64,000 nucleotides of DNA. Origin: Cyprinodon diabolis. Its lineage: Eukaryota > Chordata > Actinopteri > Cyprinodontiformes > Cyprinodontidae. The notes beneath the pieces are model-generated. The model saw only the letters and a program-made list of their open reading frames with translations, was not told the origin of the DNA and did no database searches. The position numbers were made by a program, and so were the translations under genes. How positions within the stretch are numbered: the stretch's first letter is position 1; each line of letters begins with the position of its first letter. Shown piece after piece: positions 61,745 to 64,000 of this stretch. The stretch is from assembly GCA_030533445.1 (NCBI GenBank), contig CM060082.1:32569817-32633816 (forward strand). Reading direction: 5' to 3'.

Positions 61745-61755
61745 GGACAGAGTTT

Positions 61756-63918
61756 TAAAACCAGTAAATAAATATCTGAGATATAATTCTTGAGTCGTGT
61801 TAAGATAATTGCAATACTGTCATTTAGTTTGATTAAACCTTTACTGCCTACTGCCTCCAACAAATATATAGAACTATAGACCTATCAAAATACATATATG
61901 ATAATACAATTGTAAAAAAGGACATTCATACCCTTAGTTTGGAGACTTTGCAAGTCTGACCTTAGCTTGAAGCTGCACAAGACTGCAGTTTAATGCACCC
62001 ACCTTCCTCTCAAATCCTCTGGCTTTATAAACAGCTGCATTGCCTCGATCTTAAAGAACAAGAAAAAAATCTCTACTTTTTGTCCGCCTCTACTATTTTT
62101 ATCATCCACAGCATATTTAGTTTGATTGTTGGAATTAAACAGTGTAAATCGGTTGAGGATTAATATAAATTGCCTATTTCCCTAACATTTCTAATCTGCG
62201 TTTGCAGGATACACATGATCTCCTCCTTTTATGTCATAATTTCCTACTTTTTCATAAACTTATCATCCTTAAAAAGTGACCATAATTCGGAAATCTCAGC
62301 TGAAATTAGATTTAAAAGAACAAGTGCTTATGATCACTGCAGTTAAGGCAATTCTCTTTAACAGGGTGTGTAGAACATGTTCCAAAACTTTATGGTAGGT
62401 TGGTAGTACAAATTTGTACTAGAAAAAAGATAATTGAAATTAGGTTGGAAATAATAAACCAAACAGCAACAAAGCACCCAGCTTTTAAGGTACAGCATAG
62501 ATCTGCTTTTCTACTGCTCATCATAAAGATATTTCACCTTTTACATACTCTGAATCCTCTGAGACTACCTTAAAAGCTGTGTTTGAGAAAAGACAAAAAT
62601 ACACCCTTGAGAGGTTTGAAAAAAAAAAAAAAATTACTTTAACATACTTTAAAAATTGGAGCTTCAGAATAACGCAATTAAATAAATGAGGGTTGATTAT
62701 TTTCAAAGTTCTAATATGCATATTTTACTTTTTTTTTGTTTTATCCATTTCATCCATGCTGGGTTTTTATGTGCTCAGGTTTTGAAAGTAATTAAGCGCA
62801 ATATAAAAGCAATATAATTCCTGTAGCAGAAGCAATAAAGTCTTTGGATTACAGGCCTATTGTGTAAACTGAGAAAACAATAAAATGCTGCTATAATGTT
62901 CTGTGACTCAGTTAACAAATTCGTTCCTACATTTTTAAAGAGAAAACAAGAGATAACAAAGCTAAATTATGAACAGTATAACATGACACTCCTCATTCAT
63001 AGCAAATGTTTTATTCTAATTGCGCTACCTACCTTATTAGTCAGTTGAGTATGATGAAACAAAACACATATCTGTCAAATAGACTTAAAGGAAGAGCTGA
63101 AACACCTACTCATACTGCATAGAAGCCTTATAAAAGGCCTGTAATGCAGCACAAACAAATTTATTCTGATGTTACATCTTAAATTACATTACCTTAAATA
63201 TGAAGACAGCTATGACTTAACACCAGTATGCAACTCATAGTAATTAGCAAGGATAGTGTCAGCTTTGCACTAGAGAGTACCAAAACCAGTTAATTAGTAA
63301 TACTGAGGTTGTTTTGTCACATAAAAATACCCATTTAATAATTAGGCAGCAAAAAACAATAGTGAACAGATTATTTCCAACATGTTTTTAATCCATGCAT
63401 ACAGCAGCCCTAAAAAGACTGAGAAGAACAGCTTTGACTAAACACCACATACTTAGCTTTCAGTTCCCTTTAGAATGCAACTAACATACCTAAATCCAAA
63501 TTTTACATTACCAGAGTATTTACAGTATTATATTCATATCAAGGTGTCTCTTGCTGTCTTAATAATTAACTTACGATTTAGCTGTGCCCTTTTTAAATCA
63601 ACTAATGATCAGCTAATGGGTTTTCCAAGGGGCCCTCTAGCTTTAAATGAACATGACTCTGTTTAATTTGAAACAATTTACATTATTAAATGTTTACTAC
63701 ATTCCATTTTCATTATTATTCAGTATTATTTTCCATAATAGTAAATTGATTGGAACATTTGGCTTTAAATCGCAACATTAAGTAGGCCATGCATAATAAG
63801 CATAAATATAAACATATCAAAAAATAATGAATGCAATCTGTTTCAAAAATATTGATATTGGTATGTAATTTTTTTAGAATATTATCCAATATTCCAATAC
63901 AATCTGTAGAGTGCCCTA
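61756..63918. other. Intronic stretch without recognised element
   Basis: AT-rich; nothing assigned. Confidence 0.55.
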
Positions 63919-64000
63919 AGCATCTTCCTCCATTAGATTTACAAGGTCACTAACCTGTGTTTCCTTTCTGCAGAGTTTCCTGTGATAGACACCTTAGCCG
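63919..64000 (+). mobile_element. Partial LTR of the 16796/42204 family, cut by the window edge
   Basis: CCTCCATTAGAT, AAGGTCACTAACCTGTGTTT and TTTCTGCAGAGTTTCCTG match 17377-17430. The 3' hairpin arm GTCACTAACCT is kept at 63946-63956 and the acceptor-like CTGCAG at 63968-63973. The 5' half of the LTR, including the donor arm, is not recognisable before 63919, so this copy is 5'-truncated. Confidence 0.75.

Larger units (their letters stand above)
56905..64000 (-). other. ctnnd2: ctnnd2 intron 1 (3' part only)
   Basis: A phase-1 intron lying upstream of exon 2 on the minus strand. It continues beyond the right edge. It contains the Tc1-like mosaic, a complete SINE and the LTR fragment listed separately. 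No exon 1 or promoter CpG island is visible in the 7.1 kb present. Confidence 0.85.

Overview
This window is eukaryotic and almost certainly from a ray-finned fish. Only two short stretches are host protein-coding, and both are internal exons of one minus-strand gene, ctnnd2 (delta-catenin / NPRAP, an armadillo-repeat catenin of the p120 family). The exon at 56774-56904 is joined in frame to the exon at 2857-2969. The splice sites are canonical and the phases fit: phase 1 into the first exon, phase 0 between the two, phase 2 out of the second. Together they give the N-terminal part of the protein, with the MPVPDQP start region, the [11 protein letters not shown] block and the coiled coil. The window therefore holds part of intron 1 (56905-64000), a complete 53,804-bp intron 2 (2970-56773) and part of intron 3 (1-2856). 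Exon numbers follow the usual vertebrate model. Whether this is the a or b teleost paralogue cannot be told from two exons.

Everything else is AT-rich intronic DNA filled with old mobile elements of types common in teleosts. From left to right: a duplicated GC-rich module and (TA)n tract (371-1222); ctnnd2 exon (2857-2969); SINE and LINE tails (3.6-10.8 kb); a solo LTR with target-site duplication (11074-11468); a second solo LTR (16796-17541); LINE reverse-transcriptase relics, SINE pieces and MITE pieces (19-31 kb); a decayed Ty3/Gypsy element with a gag start, 30-bp minisatellite and 3' LTR (34.9-36.6 kb); a 5'-truncated LINE (37.2-38.4 kb); a hAT element with a BED-finger relic and nested LINE tail (38616-39684); a third solo LTR (42204-42998); a hAT MITE with perfect 8-bp duplication (43570-44241); a Tc1-like element split by a hAT-like element (45697-48051); a compound GATA/GACA array beside a SINE (50907-51444); a fourth solo LTR (53693-54456); ctnnd2 exon (56774-56904); a mosaic Tc1-like relic (58622-59925); a SINE with 11-bp duplication (61360-61744); and part of another LTR at the right edge.

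No tRNA, rRNA, CRISPR, operon or bacterial-type system was seen. The least expected structures are a short candidate intron with a conserved hairpin inside one LTR family, and a Gypsy remnant whose pol region is replaced by 30-bp repeats encoding a 10-residue period. Element boundaries marked by target-site duplications were read base by base. Family names rest on recognised motifs rather than a database search.
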